DNA of 64,000 nucleotides from Acidobacteriota bacterium (GTDB lineage Bacteria; Acidobacteriota; Terriglobia; Bryobacterales; Bryobacteraceae). Location: NCBI GenBank assembly GCA_018268715.1, contig JAFDVZ010000002.1:181632-245631 (forward strand), given 5' to 3'. The position numbers and the translations under genes are program-made. Positions 43,315-52,806 of this stretch are shown piece after piece (position 1 is the first letter of the stretch; each line of letters starts with the position of its first letter). Below the pieces are notes generated by a model. That model ran no database searches. It was not told where the DNA came from and was given only the letters and a program-made list of their open reading frames with translations.

Positions 43315-44223
43315 CTAGTGAATGCGCGGGCGGATGCCGGGGCCGATTTGACCTTTGTGATGCAGGATCTTGTTCATCCACTCGACCATCTGGCGCTCCC
43401 AGTCGGGGACTCCGGGGATGGCGTTCCAGCCTCCGGTTCCGTGCTTGCCGTTGGGGATGCGGATAATGTCGGCTCGCACTCCCAGGTTGCGCAACGCCGT
43501 TTGCAGGTTCGTCGCTTCGGTGAAAGGGATGTACTCGTCCTGGTCGCCCAGAATCTGAAGGAACGGCGGAGCATTTCTGCTGACCCAGGTGATGGGCGAG
43601 GCTTCCTTGAGAGCCGCGGCTTCGCCCTTTTGCGCGATCAGGGGGTCGAGCAGCGCGTGGACATCCCGGTTCAACGGAACCGTCGCGAAGCTGCTTTGCG
43701 CAAATAGCGTGACCACGGCCTGGACCTTCGCGCTTTCGCGGTCCACCGGGTCAGCCGCTTTCGGGTCGCCCGGCGCGCCCACCAAACCCACCATGTTGCT
43801 GAGGAATCCGCCGGCGGATCCGCCCACCAGCGCGATGCGCTTCGGGTCGCCGTTCCACCGGGCGGCGTTGTGGCGCAGATAGCGGACGGCGCGCTCGACG
43901 TCGTGGACCATGTACGGGTACGGATACTTCGGCGCCAGGCGGTAGTTGACCGAGAAGACGGCGTAGCCGGCCGGGGCCAGGAAATCGGCGCAATAAGCTT
44001 CGCTGCCGCTCTTGCTATTGCCGCGCTGATAGCCGCCGCCGTGGATGATGATGGCGATGGGATGGACGCCCTCGCCCGCCGGCGCGTAATAATCCATGGT
44101 CAGCGTCTCGACATCGGCGGCGCCGTAGACAAGGCCTTCCTGGGTGGGGGTGCGCTCGGCCGCGGCGAAGGCGGCGGAGGCGAGTAACAAGGCGAGGGCG
44201 GCGCAGACGGTGGCGGATCGCAC
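43315..44223 (-). CDS. Secreted alpha/beta hydrolase (esterase, BD-FAE/HSL-like)
   Basis: A 302-residue protein with a signal peptide (about residues 1-22). It has the oxyanion motif HGGGYQRG, the nucleophile motif GGSAGG, Asp in ILGDQDEYIPF and His in KHGTGGW. This is the pattern of bifunctional feruloyl/acetyl xylan esterase-like enzymes common in polysaccharide utilisation loci. The substrate is not certain. Nothing beyond 107 bases of non-coding sequence separates it from the SDR-like gene. Confidence 0.9.
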   Translation of the reverse strand: MRSATVCAALALLLASAAFAAAERTPTQEGLVYGAADVETLTMDYYAPAGEGVHPIAIIIHGGGYQRGNSKSGSEAYCADFLAPAGYAVFSVNYRLAPKYPYPYMVHDVERAVRYLRHNAARWNGDPKRIALVGGSAGGFLSNMVGLVGAPGDPKAADPVDRESAKVQAVVTLFAQSSFATVPLNRDVHALLDPLIAQKGEAAALKEASPITWVSRNAPPFLQILGDQDEYIPFTEATNLQTALRNLGVRADIIRIPNGKHGTGGWNAIPGVPDWERQMVEWMNKILHHKGQIGPGIRPRIH

Positions 44224-44290
44224 GCACCGATTATGTCAGACGTTGTATCCTGCTGAGATACTCGATGCCGAAACTGGGTTTTGCTGACTA

Positions 44291-45439
44291 ATGGCGCTGA
44301 CGGGCGGTCGCGTTGAAATCGGATCCTCCGCGATTCGCGAACTTACGATCGAATGCCGAAAACTGGGCGCGGTGAACCTGGCGCAGGGGTTCCCGGATGA
44401 GGACGCCCCGCCGGAAGTGGTGGAGTTCGCCATCCGCGCGCTCCACGCGAGCACGCACCAGTACATCGACCCTCGCGGCGAGCCGGGACTGCGCGCGGCC
44501 ATCGCCGAGACGGCTCGCCGGACTACCGGCGCGGCCGTCGATCCCGATCGCAACGTGGTGGTGACGTGCGGCGCCACCGAAGCGATGATGGCGTGCCTGG
44601 AGGCGCTGCTTCCTCCCGGCGCCACGGTGGGCTTCATTGCGCCGTTCTACGAGAACTACCGGCTACAGGCGCGTCTGGCGGGCCTGGAGGCGCGCTACGC
44701 ATGGCTTGAAGGAGCGGATCTCGAGTTCACGGCGAAGACGCTCGATCCGCTGGCGGGGCCTGGCTTGGCGGCCATCGTGATATCGAATCCGGCGAACCCG
44801 ACCGGGCGCGTATTCTCGAGGGAGGAACTGGCTGCCATCCTCGAATTCGCCCAGGCCCACAACGCCATCGTGCTGAGCGATGAGACCTACGAGCATTTCG
44901 TGTGGGACGGCGCGCGCTTCACTTCCATCCTCGCCGTCGAGGGCGCCGAGCAGCGGGCGATCGTCGTGTCCTCGTTCGGCAAGACGTTTTCCATCACGGG
45001 GTGGCGCGTGGGATATCTCATCGCGCCGGAGACCTGCGTGGAAGCGGTGGCCGCGACGCACGACTTCCACACCATCACCGCGCCGCATCCGTTCCAGGTT
45101 GCGATCCGTTATGCCCTGACCGAGTTGGGCCCGGAGTTCTACGACCGCCTTCGGAGCGAGTACGACGCGCGGCGGCGACTGTTGGGCGACGGCCTTCGCC
45201 AAAGTGGATTCACGTTTTTTGAGCCCCAGGGCTCCTACTTCTACTGGTGCGATTACAGCGGGCTTTCGAGCCAGGATGACCGCTCGTTCGCGCGCCGCCT
45301 GCTGGTGGAGCGGGGCGTGGCCGGTCTGCCGGGCTCGGTGTTTCTGCCGGCGGGGTCCGGAAGCTCGAAGATCCGATTCACGTTCTCAAAGAAGCGAGCG
45401 ACGCTTGAGGCCGCCTGCGAGCGGCTGCTCGCGGGCTGA
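44291..45439 (+). CDS. PLP-dependent aminotransferase (class I/II)
   Basis: A 382-residue fold-type I aminotransferase. It has GAVNLAQGFPDEDAP near the start, NPANPTGRVFS, LSDETYEHFVWDG, and the PLP-binding Lys in SSFGKTFSITGWRVGY (near residue 232). The profile resembles methionine/kynurenine aminotransferases (YbdL/KAT-like). The start is ATG 44291. It is followed after 37 bases by the ABC-F gene. Confidence 0.93.
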   Translation: MALTGGRVEIGSSAIRELTIECRKLGAVNLAQGFPDEDAPPEVVEFAIRALHASTHQYIDPRGEPGLRAAIAETARRTTGAAVDPDRNVVVTCGATEAMMACLEALLPPGATVGFIAPFYENYRLQARLAGLEARYAWLEGADLEFTAKTLDPLAGPGLAAIVISNPANPTGRVFSREELAAILEFAQAHNAIVLSDETYEHFVWDGARFTSILAVEGAEQRAIVVSSFGKTFSITGWRVGYLIAPETCVEAVAATHDFHTITAPHPFQVAIRYALTELGPEFYDRLRSEYDARRRLLGDGLRQSGFTFFEPQGSYFYWCDYSGLSSQDDRSFARRLLVERGVAGLPGSVFLPAGSGSSKIRFTFSKKRATLEAACERLLAG

Positions 45440-45476
45440 GAACCGCGCGCATCCCCCACAATAGAAGTTTGTCCCG

Positions 45477-47111
45477 ATGATTTCGCTTGCCAACATCAAT
45501 AAACAGTACGGCCGTCAACTGGTGTTCGTCGACGCGGCGTTCCAGTTGAATCCCGGAGAAAAGGTGGGCCTGGTGGGCCCGAACGGCGCCGGAAAAACCA
45601 CCCTGTTCCGCATGATCGTGGGCGAGGAACAGCCCGACGACGGCGAAGTGACCGTCCCGCGCCGCCTCACCATCGGCTATTTCCGGCAGGATGTGGAGGA
45701 GATGGCCGGTCGCTCGGTGCTCGATGAAGCCATCGCCGGCAGCGGGCGCGTGGGCGAGCTGCACCATGAGCTCGAGGACCTGAATCACCGCATGGCGGAC
45801 CCGGAGTACGCGGATTCGCTCGATGAGACGCTGGCGCGTTTCGGCGAAGTGCAGGAGGAGTACGAGCACCTGGACGGTTACGCGCTCGAGGCGCAGGCGC
45901 GCGAGGTGCTGGAGGGGCTCGGGTTCGCGCCGGAGCAGATCGACGGCGACGTGGGGGCCCTGTCGGGCGGGTGGAAGATGAGGGTGGCCCTGGCGCGGGT
46001 GTTGCTGGGGCGGCCCGACGTGCTGCTGATGGACGAGCCGACCAACCACCTGGATATCGAGTCCATCATCTGGCTGGAGCGGTTCCTGAAGACGCTGGCG
46101 GCGGCGCTGCTGATGACATCGCACGACCGGGAATTCATGAACCGCGTGGTAGGAAAGATCGCCGAGATCGATTCGGGCGAAATCATCGTCTACTCCGGCA
46201 ACTACGATTTCTACGAGCGCGAGCGGGCCATCCGCGAGGCCAACCAGCAGGCCGCCTACGCCCGGCAGCAGGCGATGCTCGCCAAGGAGCAGCGCTTCAT
46301 CGACCGCTTCCGCACGCACGCGGCGAAGGCGGCGCAGGTGCAGAGCCGGATCAAGGCGCTCGACAAGATCGAGAAGGTCGAACTGCCGCGCAAGCGCCAG
46401 GTGGTGAAGTTCGAATTCCGCGAGCCGCAGCGTTCGGGCGACCAGGTGGTGGTGATCGAGGACGTCCACAAACAGTACGGCTCGCGCGTGATTTACGACG
46501 GTTTCAACATGATCGTGCGGCGCGGCGAGCGTTGGGCGGTGATGGGACGCAACGGCGCCGGCAAGACGACGCTGCTCAAGCTGATTGCGGGAGCGGCGAC
46601 GGCAGACAGCGGGACGGTCCGTCTGGGGGCGAGCCTCAAGATGGGGTACTTCGCACAGCAGTCCCTCGATGTGCTCGACGCCGAGCTGACCGTCATCGAG
46701 CAGTTGGAGAAGGATTTTCCGCACGACACGCTGGGATCGCTCAGGACGCTGGCCGGCGCGTTCCAGTTCACCGGCGACGATGTGGACAAGCCGATCCGCG
46801 CGCTGTCGGGCGGGGAACGGTCGCGGCTGGCGATGGCGCGAATGCTGTACGATCCGCCGAACTTCCTGGTGCTCGACGAGCCGACCAACCACCTGGACCT
46901 GGCCACCAAGGAGATGCTGGTGGGCGCCTTGTCGGCCTTTGAGGGCACAATGATCTTCGTGTCCCACGATCGTGCCTTTTTGCGAGGGCTGAGCACGCGG
47001 GTGCTCGAGTTGGGCGGGGAAGACGGCGGGCGGTCCCCGCACCTGTACCCGGGCTCCTACGTCGAATACGTCGCGCAGTCCGGGCACGAAGCGCCGGGCA
47101 TTCACTCCTAG
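45477..47111 (+). CDS. ABC-F family ATPase (Uup/EttA type)
   Basis: A 544-residue protein with two ABC domains and no membrane part. Walker A motifs are GPNGAGKTT and GRNGAGKTT; signatures are LSGGWKMRVALARVL and LSGGERSRLAMARML; Walker B motifs are followed by EPTNHLD in both halves. The P-site-tRNA-interacting linker lies between (charged FERERAIREANQQAAYARQQA). ABC-F proteins act on the ribosome. It ends 135 bases from the convergent sensor-kinase gene. Confidence 0.95.
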   Translation: MISLANINKQYGRQLVFVDAAFQLNPGEKVGLVGPNGAGKTTLFRMIVGEEQPDDGEVTVPRRLTIGYFRQDVEEMAGRSVLDEAIAGSGRVGELHHELEDLNHRMADPEYADSLDETLARFGEVQEEYEHLDGYALEAQAREVLEGLGFAPEQIDGDVGALSGGWKMRVALARVLLGRPDVLLMDEPTNHLDIESIIWLERFLKTLAAALLMTSHDREFMNRVVGKIAEIDSGEIIVYSGNYDFYERERAIREANQQAAYARQQAMLAKEQRFIDRFRTHAAKAAQVQSRIKALDKIEKVELPRKRQVVKFEFREPQRSGDQVVVIEDVHKQYGSRVIYDGFNMIVRRGERWAVMGRNGAGKTTLLKLIAGAATADSGTVRLGASLKMGYFAQQSLDVLDAELTVIEQLEKDFPHDTLGSLRTLAGAFQFTGDDVDKPIRALSGGERSRLAMARMLYDPPNFLVLDEPTNHLDLATKEMLVGALSAFEGTMIFVSHDRAFLRGLSTRVLELGGEDGGRSPHLYPGSYVEYVAQSGHEAPGIHS

Positions 47112-47170
47112 CAGGCGCGCGGCGGAGGTCCCGTTGGGCCACGTTGCGAGCGCCGCCGCGACCTCTTGGG

Positions 47171-47195
47171 CAGCCAGGATTTAGCCCGCTGGCTG
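47171..47195. terminator. Weak hairpin between convergent genes
   Basis: CAGCCAG (47171-47177) and CTGGCTG (47189-47195) form a 7-base stem with an 11-base loop in the 135-base gap between the ABC-F gene and the sensor-kinase gene. There is no clear T-run, so it is only a candidate bidirectional terminator. Confidence 0.3.
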
Positions 47196-47246
47196 GGTTG
47201 CTCGTCGTCGGAGGCGGCCCGCGTCGTTTTCCTCCGGGCTGCTAGG

Positions 47247-50237
47247 CTAGGCGCGGACGGCTGGCCCGGGGTCGTGAAGCTGCGCGAGCAGAGCTTGCAG
47301 GTCGCTCGCCTTCACCGGCTTCGAGAGGTAGGCGTCCATGCCGGCTTCCAGACACTTTTCGCGGTCGCCCTGCATGGCGTGAGCGGTCATCGCGACGACG
47401 GGAGTGTGTCGGCCGGCGACGTTTTCATGCTTCCGTATGGCCGCCGTAGCCTCAAAACCATCCATTTCGGGCATCTGGACGTCCATCAGCACGACGTCGA
47501 AGTTTGAGCCGTTCATCGCGGCCACCGCCTCGGCTCCGTTCGAGGCCACGGTGACGCGATGTCCGCTCTTTTCGAGGATTCTGACCACCAGGCGCTGGTT
47601 GACGACGTTGTCTTCAGCCAGCAGCACCTCCAAACCGGCGGCGTTCCGGCCGGACGATGCGCCCCGCGCCACCGGCGCCGGGGAACCGGAGTGCGCCAGC
47701 GCAGTCGCCAGTTCCGCCTCCATCACCGGCCGGGCCACGGATTCGGCGATCAGCAGACCACCGAATTCGGCGCCGCCGGGCGAGGCGAGCAGCACCACCT
47801 TGGGCCGCCTGGAGCCGGCCTGCAAAACCTCCAGCTTTCGCGCTAGCGCTCGGCCGTTGGCCTCCAGCAGTTCGCGGGTCGCCACCACCAGCGGGAAACG
47901 GGAGCCGCCACTTTCAAGACAGGCGATGGCGGCTTCGCTCGAGGCGGCAAGCGACGGCAGATAGCCCTGGTTACGGAGCATCCGGGCCACAGTGCGAAGG
48001 TGGAGCGTTTGGTCGTCGGCCACCAGAACCTCCACCTCGCGCTCCACCGCGGCGGTCGAGTCGACGCCGAACGACGCCGTGAAATGGAAGGAACTCCCGG
48101 CGCCTGGCCGGCTCTCCACCCAGATTCTGCCCCCCATCATCCCCACCAGGCGTTTGGAGATGGCCAGGCCGAGGCCCGTGCCGCCAAAGCGGCGAGCCGT
48201 GGACCCGTCGGCTTGCGAGAAGGCGTCGAAAATGAGATTCAGCTTGTCCGGTAGGATGCCGATTCCCGTGTCGTGGACCGTGAAGCGCAGCGTTACGCTA
48301 TCTTCGGCGCGCGACTCCACCGCCACTTTCAGGTCCACCTGGCCTCGTTCGGTGAATTTCAGGGCGTTTCCGAGCAGATTGAAGAGGATCTGGCGCAGGC
48401 GGCCTTCGTCGCTCAACAGAAACTCGGGAACGTCCGGGGCCACCGCGCTCGACAGCTCCAGCCCCTTCTGCTCGGCCCGCATGGAGAGCGTCTTCAGTAT
48501 CGGCGCGAGCGTGCGCCGCAGTCCGAACGGCGCCCTGTCCAGCGCGAGCTTGCCCGCCTCCACCTTCGAGAAGTCGAGGATGTCGTCGATGACGGTGAGC
48601 AGCGATTCGGCCGACACCTTCACGAGCCCCGCGTAATCAGCCTGTTCGCGCGACAGGGGCGTGTCGAGCAGCAACTCGGTCATGCCCAGCACGCCGTTCA
48701 TGGGAGTGCGGATTTCGTGGCTCATGTTCGCCAGAAACTCGCTCTTGGCGCGGGAGGCGGCCTCGGCGGCGTCCTTGGCGGCGAGCAGCGCCTGCTGCCT
48801 CAGGCGCAGCTCCGCGGTTTGGACCTTCACCCGATGGCGGAGGGCGGCGATCCACAGCACGAAGGCCAGCCCGAGCGCCAGGCCGACTTCGATAATGCGG
48901 TCCACGCGCAGGGCGGCCAGCCACGATGGCGCCCTCACGACGCGGATGTCTGAGGGCTTGAGCAGAGCGATCTGCGTCGAGGCCGGATAGTAGGACAAGG
49001 CGCTGCGCTCATGTCGGACCTCGCCGGTCAGCTCAACCAGGGCGCCCGGCCGGATGGAGGGGCAGGGCGCTCCGTTTTCGCGCGGCAAGCGCGCCCGGAA
49101 CGGCCCCTGTTCGTCGCCATGGCCGGCCGGCGCGTCGTTCAGGGTCAGAATGCAGGCGCGCCCTTCGGCGCGGACGTCGACGACCTTCGCCTGGAGGCGG
49201 ACCAGGGCGCCGTCGTGATAGCCCAGCAGCACCGAGTCGTTCGCCACCGGCAGCGGATCCGGCAAAATGCCGGGGCCAAGGTCGCGCGCGCCCGCTACGT
49301 CCAGATGGATGATGGCTGCATCGTCCCTGGCCACCTTGGCCGCGATCTCATAGCGCCTCCCCACCTTGACTCCGAGCGGGGCAAGCAGGCGGAGCGGCAT
49401 CAGATTGCCGCCCTCCGACAGTACATAGTCGATGTCGGAACTGGTGTGGATGATCGTGCCTTGCGTGCGGAACAGACCGTTGCCCGGGATCCGGCCCCGG
49501 ACGCGGAACATCGTCGCGGCGTCGTTGAAGGGAAGGCGCTCCCAATCGAGCGGGTCGCGACCGATCACCCGGATGTGCGCCATCGACTCCACCACGATGT
49601 CGGCCTGCTGCCGTTGGTTGCGCGGCATGCGCGCCAGCATCACGACGCCGCGCAGCCACACCCGGGAACGCATCAGGGACAGGGCCACATCCGCGGACCG
49701 GATCGGCGTGTTCGCCGTTATGATTCCGCGGCCGATGCGGATCCACAGGCGATGGTGGGTCACCGAGGCGTCGGTCCCCTCGGCCAGAGGCAACACGCTT
49801 TCCACCATGCCTTCCGTTTCGACGCAGGTGTTGTCGTACCGGTCGGATTCATTGATGACCGCCGCGTCGGAGACCTTCAGCGCTCCCGGCAGACCCACCC
49901 GACCCACACGCCGGAAGCGGGCGTTGGCCACCACCGGCGCATACCCCCCGGCCGCGGTGACGCCCTCCACCTCCACCCGTTCTCCGGAGGTCAGCGACAG
50001 ATCGTAGGGAGGGCTCACATAGATGCCGAAAGCATGGGAGCCAGAGCCCTGCTGAAGCACCAGTTGGTTGACCGCTGGGGCCATGCGGACCACCACCGCC
50101 TCGAGCCGGACGGGGTAGGCCTTGGCCGCCTCGACGTTATCGAGTTTGTTGATCTGCTCGATGCTACGGATCGGTCGCTCCGCGCCGGCACAGCAGAGCG
50201 CGGCTAGCAGACAGAGCGATACGCGCCACACTAGCAC
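47247..50237 (-). CDS. Hybrid sensor histidine kinase with OB-like periplasmic region
   Basis: A 996-residue protein. Signal peptide at about 1-19, then a periplasmic region to about 440 made of roughly four modules of 85-95 residues that look like OB folds (for example VRLEAVVVR followed by [22 protein letters not shown] followed by [13 protein letters not shown]). One transmembrane segment (about 445-465), a coiled coil, then HisKA with the phosphoacceptor His near 505 ([15 protein letters not shown]), an HATPase domain ([18 protein letters not shown]), a receiver without the phospho-Asp (VVATRELL), and a complete receiver ([13 protein letters not shown], near 918). Signal and output partner are unknown. 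Confidence 0.9.
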   Translation of the reverse strand: MLVWRVSLCLLAALCCAGAERPIRSIEQINKLDNVEAAKAYPVRLEAVVVRMAPAVNQLVLQQGSGSHAFGIYVSPPYDLSLTSGERVEVEGVTAAGGYAPVVANARFRRVGRVGLPGALKVSDAAVINESDRYDNTCVETEGMVESVLPLAEGTDASVTHHRLWIRIGRGIITANTPIRSADVALSLMRSRVWLRGVVMLARMPRNQRQQADIVVESMAHIRVIGRDPLDWERLPFNDAATMFRVRGRIPGNGLFRTQGTIIHTSSDIDYVLSEGGNLMPLRLLAPLGVKVGRRYEIAAKVARDDAAIIHLDVAGARDLGPGILPDPLPVANDSVLLGYHDGALVRLQAKVVDVRAEGRACILTLNDAPAGHGDEQGPFRARLPRENGAPCPSIRPGALVELTGEVRHERSALSYYPASTQIALLKPSDIRVVRAPSWLAALRVDRIIEVGLALGLAFVLWIAALRHRVKVQTAELRLRQQALLAAKDAAEAASRAKSEFLANMSHEIRTPMNGVLGMTELLLDTPLSREQADYAGLVKVSAESLLTVIDDILDFSKVEAGKLALDRAPFGLRRTLAPILKTLSMRAEQKGLELSSAVAPDVPEFLLSDEGRLRQILFNLLGNALKFTERGQVDLKVAVESRAEDSVTLRFTVHDTGIGILPDKLNLIFDAFSQADGSTARRFGGTGLGLAISKRLVGMMGGRIWVESRPGAGSSFHFTASFGVDSTAAVEREVEVLVADDQTLHLRTVARMLRNQGYLPSLAASSEAAIACLESGGSRFPLVVATRELLEANGRALARKLEVLQAGSRRPKVVLLASPGGAEFGGLLIAESVARPVMEAELATALAHSGSPAPVARGASSGRNAAGLEVLLAEDNVVNQRLVVRILEKSGHRVTVASNGAEAVAAMNGSNFDVVLMDVQMPEMDGFEATAAIRKHENVAGRHTPVVAMTAHAMQGDREKCLEAGMDAYLSKPVKASDLQALLAQLHDPGPAVRA

Positions 50238-50294
50238 ATCGCTTCTTATCGGCGGCTGTGGGGCGATCGATAGTGCGGCCTGAGGTGGCTGCGG

Positions 50295-52745
50295 TCAATC
50301 GTGCCGCAGGGCTTCCATGGGCGCCACGGCGGCGGCGCGGCGCGACGGCAGCCACGCGGCCGCAAGCGACACCGCGACGAGCACCGCCGCCGCGGCCCCC
50401 AACGCCCCCGCGTCCTGCACCGGAGCATCAAACAACAGCGACCGCAACAGGCGGGTGAGCGCCAGCGATCCCGCGAGTCCCAACGCGCAACCGGCGGCCA
50501 GCCATCGGGCGGCGTGCCCCAGCACCATCCGCGTCACGCTGGCGCGCGTCGCGCCCAAGGCCATCCGCACGCCGATTTCCCGGGTCCGCTGGACCACCAG
50601 CAAACTCATCACGCCGTACAGTCCGATGGCCGCCAGCACGACGCCCGCCACGGCGAAAAAGCCAAGCAGCGTAGCGTTGAAGCGCGGGCGGGCGGCGAGT
50701 TTCGCCACGCGGGCCTCGAACATCTCGACGGACACCGGCAGCCCGCGGTCGACGCCCGCCAACTCCGCGCGGATCAGCGCCGCCATCGCCTCTGGCCGCA
50801 TGGGGCTGCGCACCAGCAGCACCGCCCGGCGCGCGGCGTCGGGCAGCACGCGATTGGCCAGGCCGGACTCGGGCATGCGCAATCGGGGCACGTAGTATTC
50901 GGGACCGGGCGGCGAAACCAGACCCTTGTTCCGGATATCGCCCGCCACCCCCACGATGGTGCGCCACGGACCGGCTTTGCCGAACCGTAGCGCATGACCC
51001 AATGGATTCGAGGAACCGAAAAGCTGCCGGGCCAGCGAGCCGCCGATCACCACCGAGGCGGCGTTGGGATCGCGATCCGCCTCAGTGAACGTGCGCCCGC
51101 GCAGGATTGGAATCCCCAGAACCCGGAAAAAGTCCGGCGTAACGGACCGCCACGCCACCAGGCCGCCGGTTCCGCTCTCCTCGCGCGGCGCCCCCTGCAC
51201 CTCAATGAGGGAGTGGATCATCGAGCCGACGCCGCCGGTGGGCGGTATCGTATCGCTGAGCGCCACCGCCTCCGTCCCCGGAATCCGCTGGGCGCGCCGT
51301 TCCACCTCTTCGAAGAACCGGCTGCGGCGCGCGGCGTCGGGATATTGCCGCGGTCCGAGCACAAGCTGCACCGTGTACACCTGCGCGGGACGGAAGCCCA
51401 GAGGATTCGCTTGCAGCTTCCAGAAGCTCCGCAGGAGCAGGCCCGCGCCCGCCAGCAGGATCAGCGATGCGGCGATCTCGCCCGCCAGGATGGCGTGGCC
51501 CAGCCGGTTGCCGCGGAACCCCGCCGTCCGCGATCCGCCCAGCATCTCGAGCGAGGGCGACCGTAGCGCCGGCGCCAGGCCGAACAGCACTCCCGCCGCC
51601 AGCGCCACGCCTACCGCGAATAGCAGTACGCGCCCGTCGAGCGACGCTTCGGCGAGCCGTGGAATACCGTCCGGCGCGATGCGTGCGAACACCTTCACCA
51701 GCACCCAGGCGAACGCGCAGCCAAGCGCCCCTCCCGTCGCCGCGAGGGTCAGGCTTTCGGTCAGCCGCTCGGCGAGCAGACGCCCCCGCGACGCCCCCAG
51801 CGCCGACCGCACGGCGAACTCGCGTTGCCGCCCCACCGATCGCGCAAGCAGCAGATTCGCCACATTCGCCGCGCCGATCAGCAACACCGCCAGCACCGCG
51901 GCCAGCAGCGTCCACGACGCCGTCCGCGCGTCCTGCGTCTGCAAGTCGCGCAACGGACGCAGCGCCAGGTGGACCTCCTTGCGGAATGCGGGGGGTACGA
52001 ATTCGAGCGTCCGGGCAAAGTAGGGCGCCAGCGCCCGTTTCGCCTGCTCGACGGTCACGCCCGGCTTCAACCGCGCGAAGGCCCGCAGGGTCGAGCCGGT
52101 TTGGGGACGCTGCTGCCCCGCCGGATTCAGCGTCTGGGGGATCAGCAGGTCTACGCGATTGAGCCGGGGCATCTCGAAGTCGCGCGGCAGCACGCCCACC
52201 ACCGTGCGTTCCACCCCGTCGAGCTTCACGATCCGGCCCACTGCGGCGGGATTCGAGGCGTAATGGCTCACCCAGTAGCCGTAGGTCACGAGCACCGCGC
52301 CGGGCCCGTTCGGCCGGTCTTCGGCGGCCGTGAAGTTGCGGCCCAGAATGGGACGCACACCCAGCACGTCGATGAAGTTCGCCTCCACACGCGCGCAACT
52401 GAGCCGCTCCGGCGGGTCGCCGTCGGCGTCGCAGTCGGTGGCCATGGACCAGGTGGTCATGCCGTCGAAGGCGGTGTGCTCGTTTCGCCATTCGTAGTAA
52501 TCGGCGCCCAGCATGAACTCGGTCGAATCGAGCGGCGCAAGGATGCCGATCGAGGTCAGCCGGTCTTCGTTCGTATACGGCAGGGGCCGGAACAGGATCC
52601 GGTCGACGACGCTGAAGACGGCGGTGCTCGCGCCGGTTCCGATGGCGATAGCGGCCAGGGCGGTGAGGGTGAAACCCGGTGCGCGGAGAAATCCGCGGAC
52701 GGCCAGGCGCAAGTCGCGGGAAAGGCGGTCCCAGAAGGCAGGCAT
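50295..52745 (-). CDS. ADOP-type FtsX/MacB permease
   Basis: The 816-residue protein is the acidobacterial duplicated orphan permease type. It begins with a short cytoplasmic stretch and a first membrane segment (FTLTALAAIAIGTGASTAVFSVVDRILFRPLPY). A MacB-like periplasmic domain follows, then an FtsX unit (NVANLLLARSVGRQREFAVRSALGASRGRL), and a second copy of both, ending ALGATRASVTRM and VSLAAAWLPSRRAAAVAPMEALRHD. About eight membrane segments in total. No ABC ATPase gene is adjacent, as is typical. The gene is divergent from a related permease gene, with 61 bases between them. Confidence 0.93.
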   Translation of the reverse strand: MPAFWDRLSRDLRLAVRGFLRAPGFTLTALAAIAIGTGASTAVFSVVDRILFRPLPYTNEDRLTSIGILAPLDSTEFMLGADYYEWRNEHTAFDGMTTWSMATDCDADGDPPERLSCARVEANFIDVLGVRPILGRNFTAAEDRPNGPGAVLVTYGYWVSHYASNPAAVGRIVKLDGVERTVVGVLPRDFEMPRLNRVDLLIPQTLNPAGQQRPQTGSTLRAFARLKPGVTVEQAKRALAPYFARTLEFVPPAFRKEVHLALRPLRDLQTQDARTASWTLLAAVLAVLLIGAANVANLLLARSVGRQREFAVRSALGASRGRLLAERLTESLTLAATGGALGCAFAWVLVKVFARIAPDGIPRLAEASLDGRVLLFAVGVALAAGVLFGLAPALRSPSLEMLGGSRTAGFRGNRLGHAILAGEIAASLILLAGAGLLLRSFWKLQANPLGFRPAQVYTVQLVLGPRQYPDAARRSRFFEEVERRAQRIPGTEAVALSDTIPPTGGVGSMIHSLIEVQGAPREESGTGGLVAWRSVTPDFFRVLGIPILRGRTFTEADRDPNAASVVIGGSLARQLFGSSNPLGHALRFGKAGPWRTIVGVAGDIRNKGLVSPPGPEYYVPRLRMPESGLANRVLPDAARRAVLLVRSPMRPEAMAALIRAELAGVDRGLPVSVEMFEARVAKLAARPRFNATLLGFFAVAGVVLAAIGLYGVMSLLVVQRTREIGVRMALGATRASVTRMVLGHAARWLAAGCALGLAGSLALTRLLRSLLFDAPVQDAGALGAAAAVLVAVSLAAAWLPSRRAAAVAPMEALRHD

Positions 52746-52806
52746 TGGCGCTTAGACACCGTGCGGCGACCCACGGTTCCAGCCGGGCGCCGTTCTATGC
52801 TGGATC

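Noticed and set aside
45378..47105. Minus-strand frame opposite the ABC-F gene
   Set aside because: His/Leu/Arg-rich with no domain; the ABC-F gene on the other strand is clear.
49011..50207. Plus-strand frame opposite the sensor kinase gene
   Set aside because: No domain and Arg/His-rich; the kinase is the real gene.
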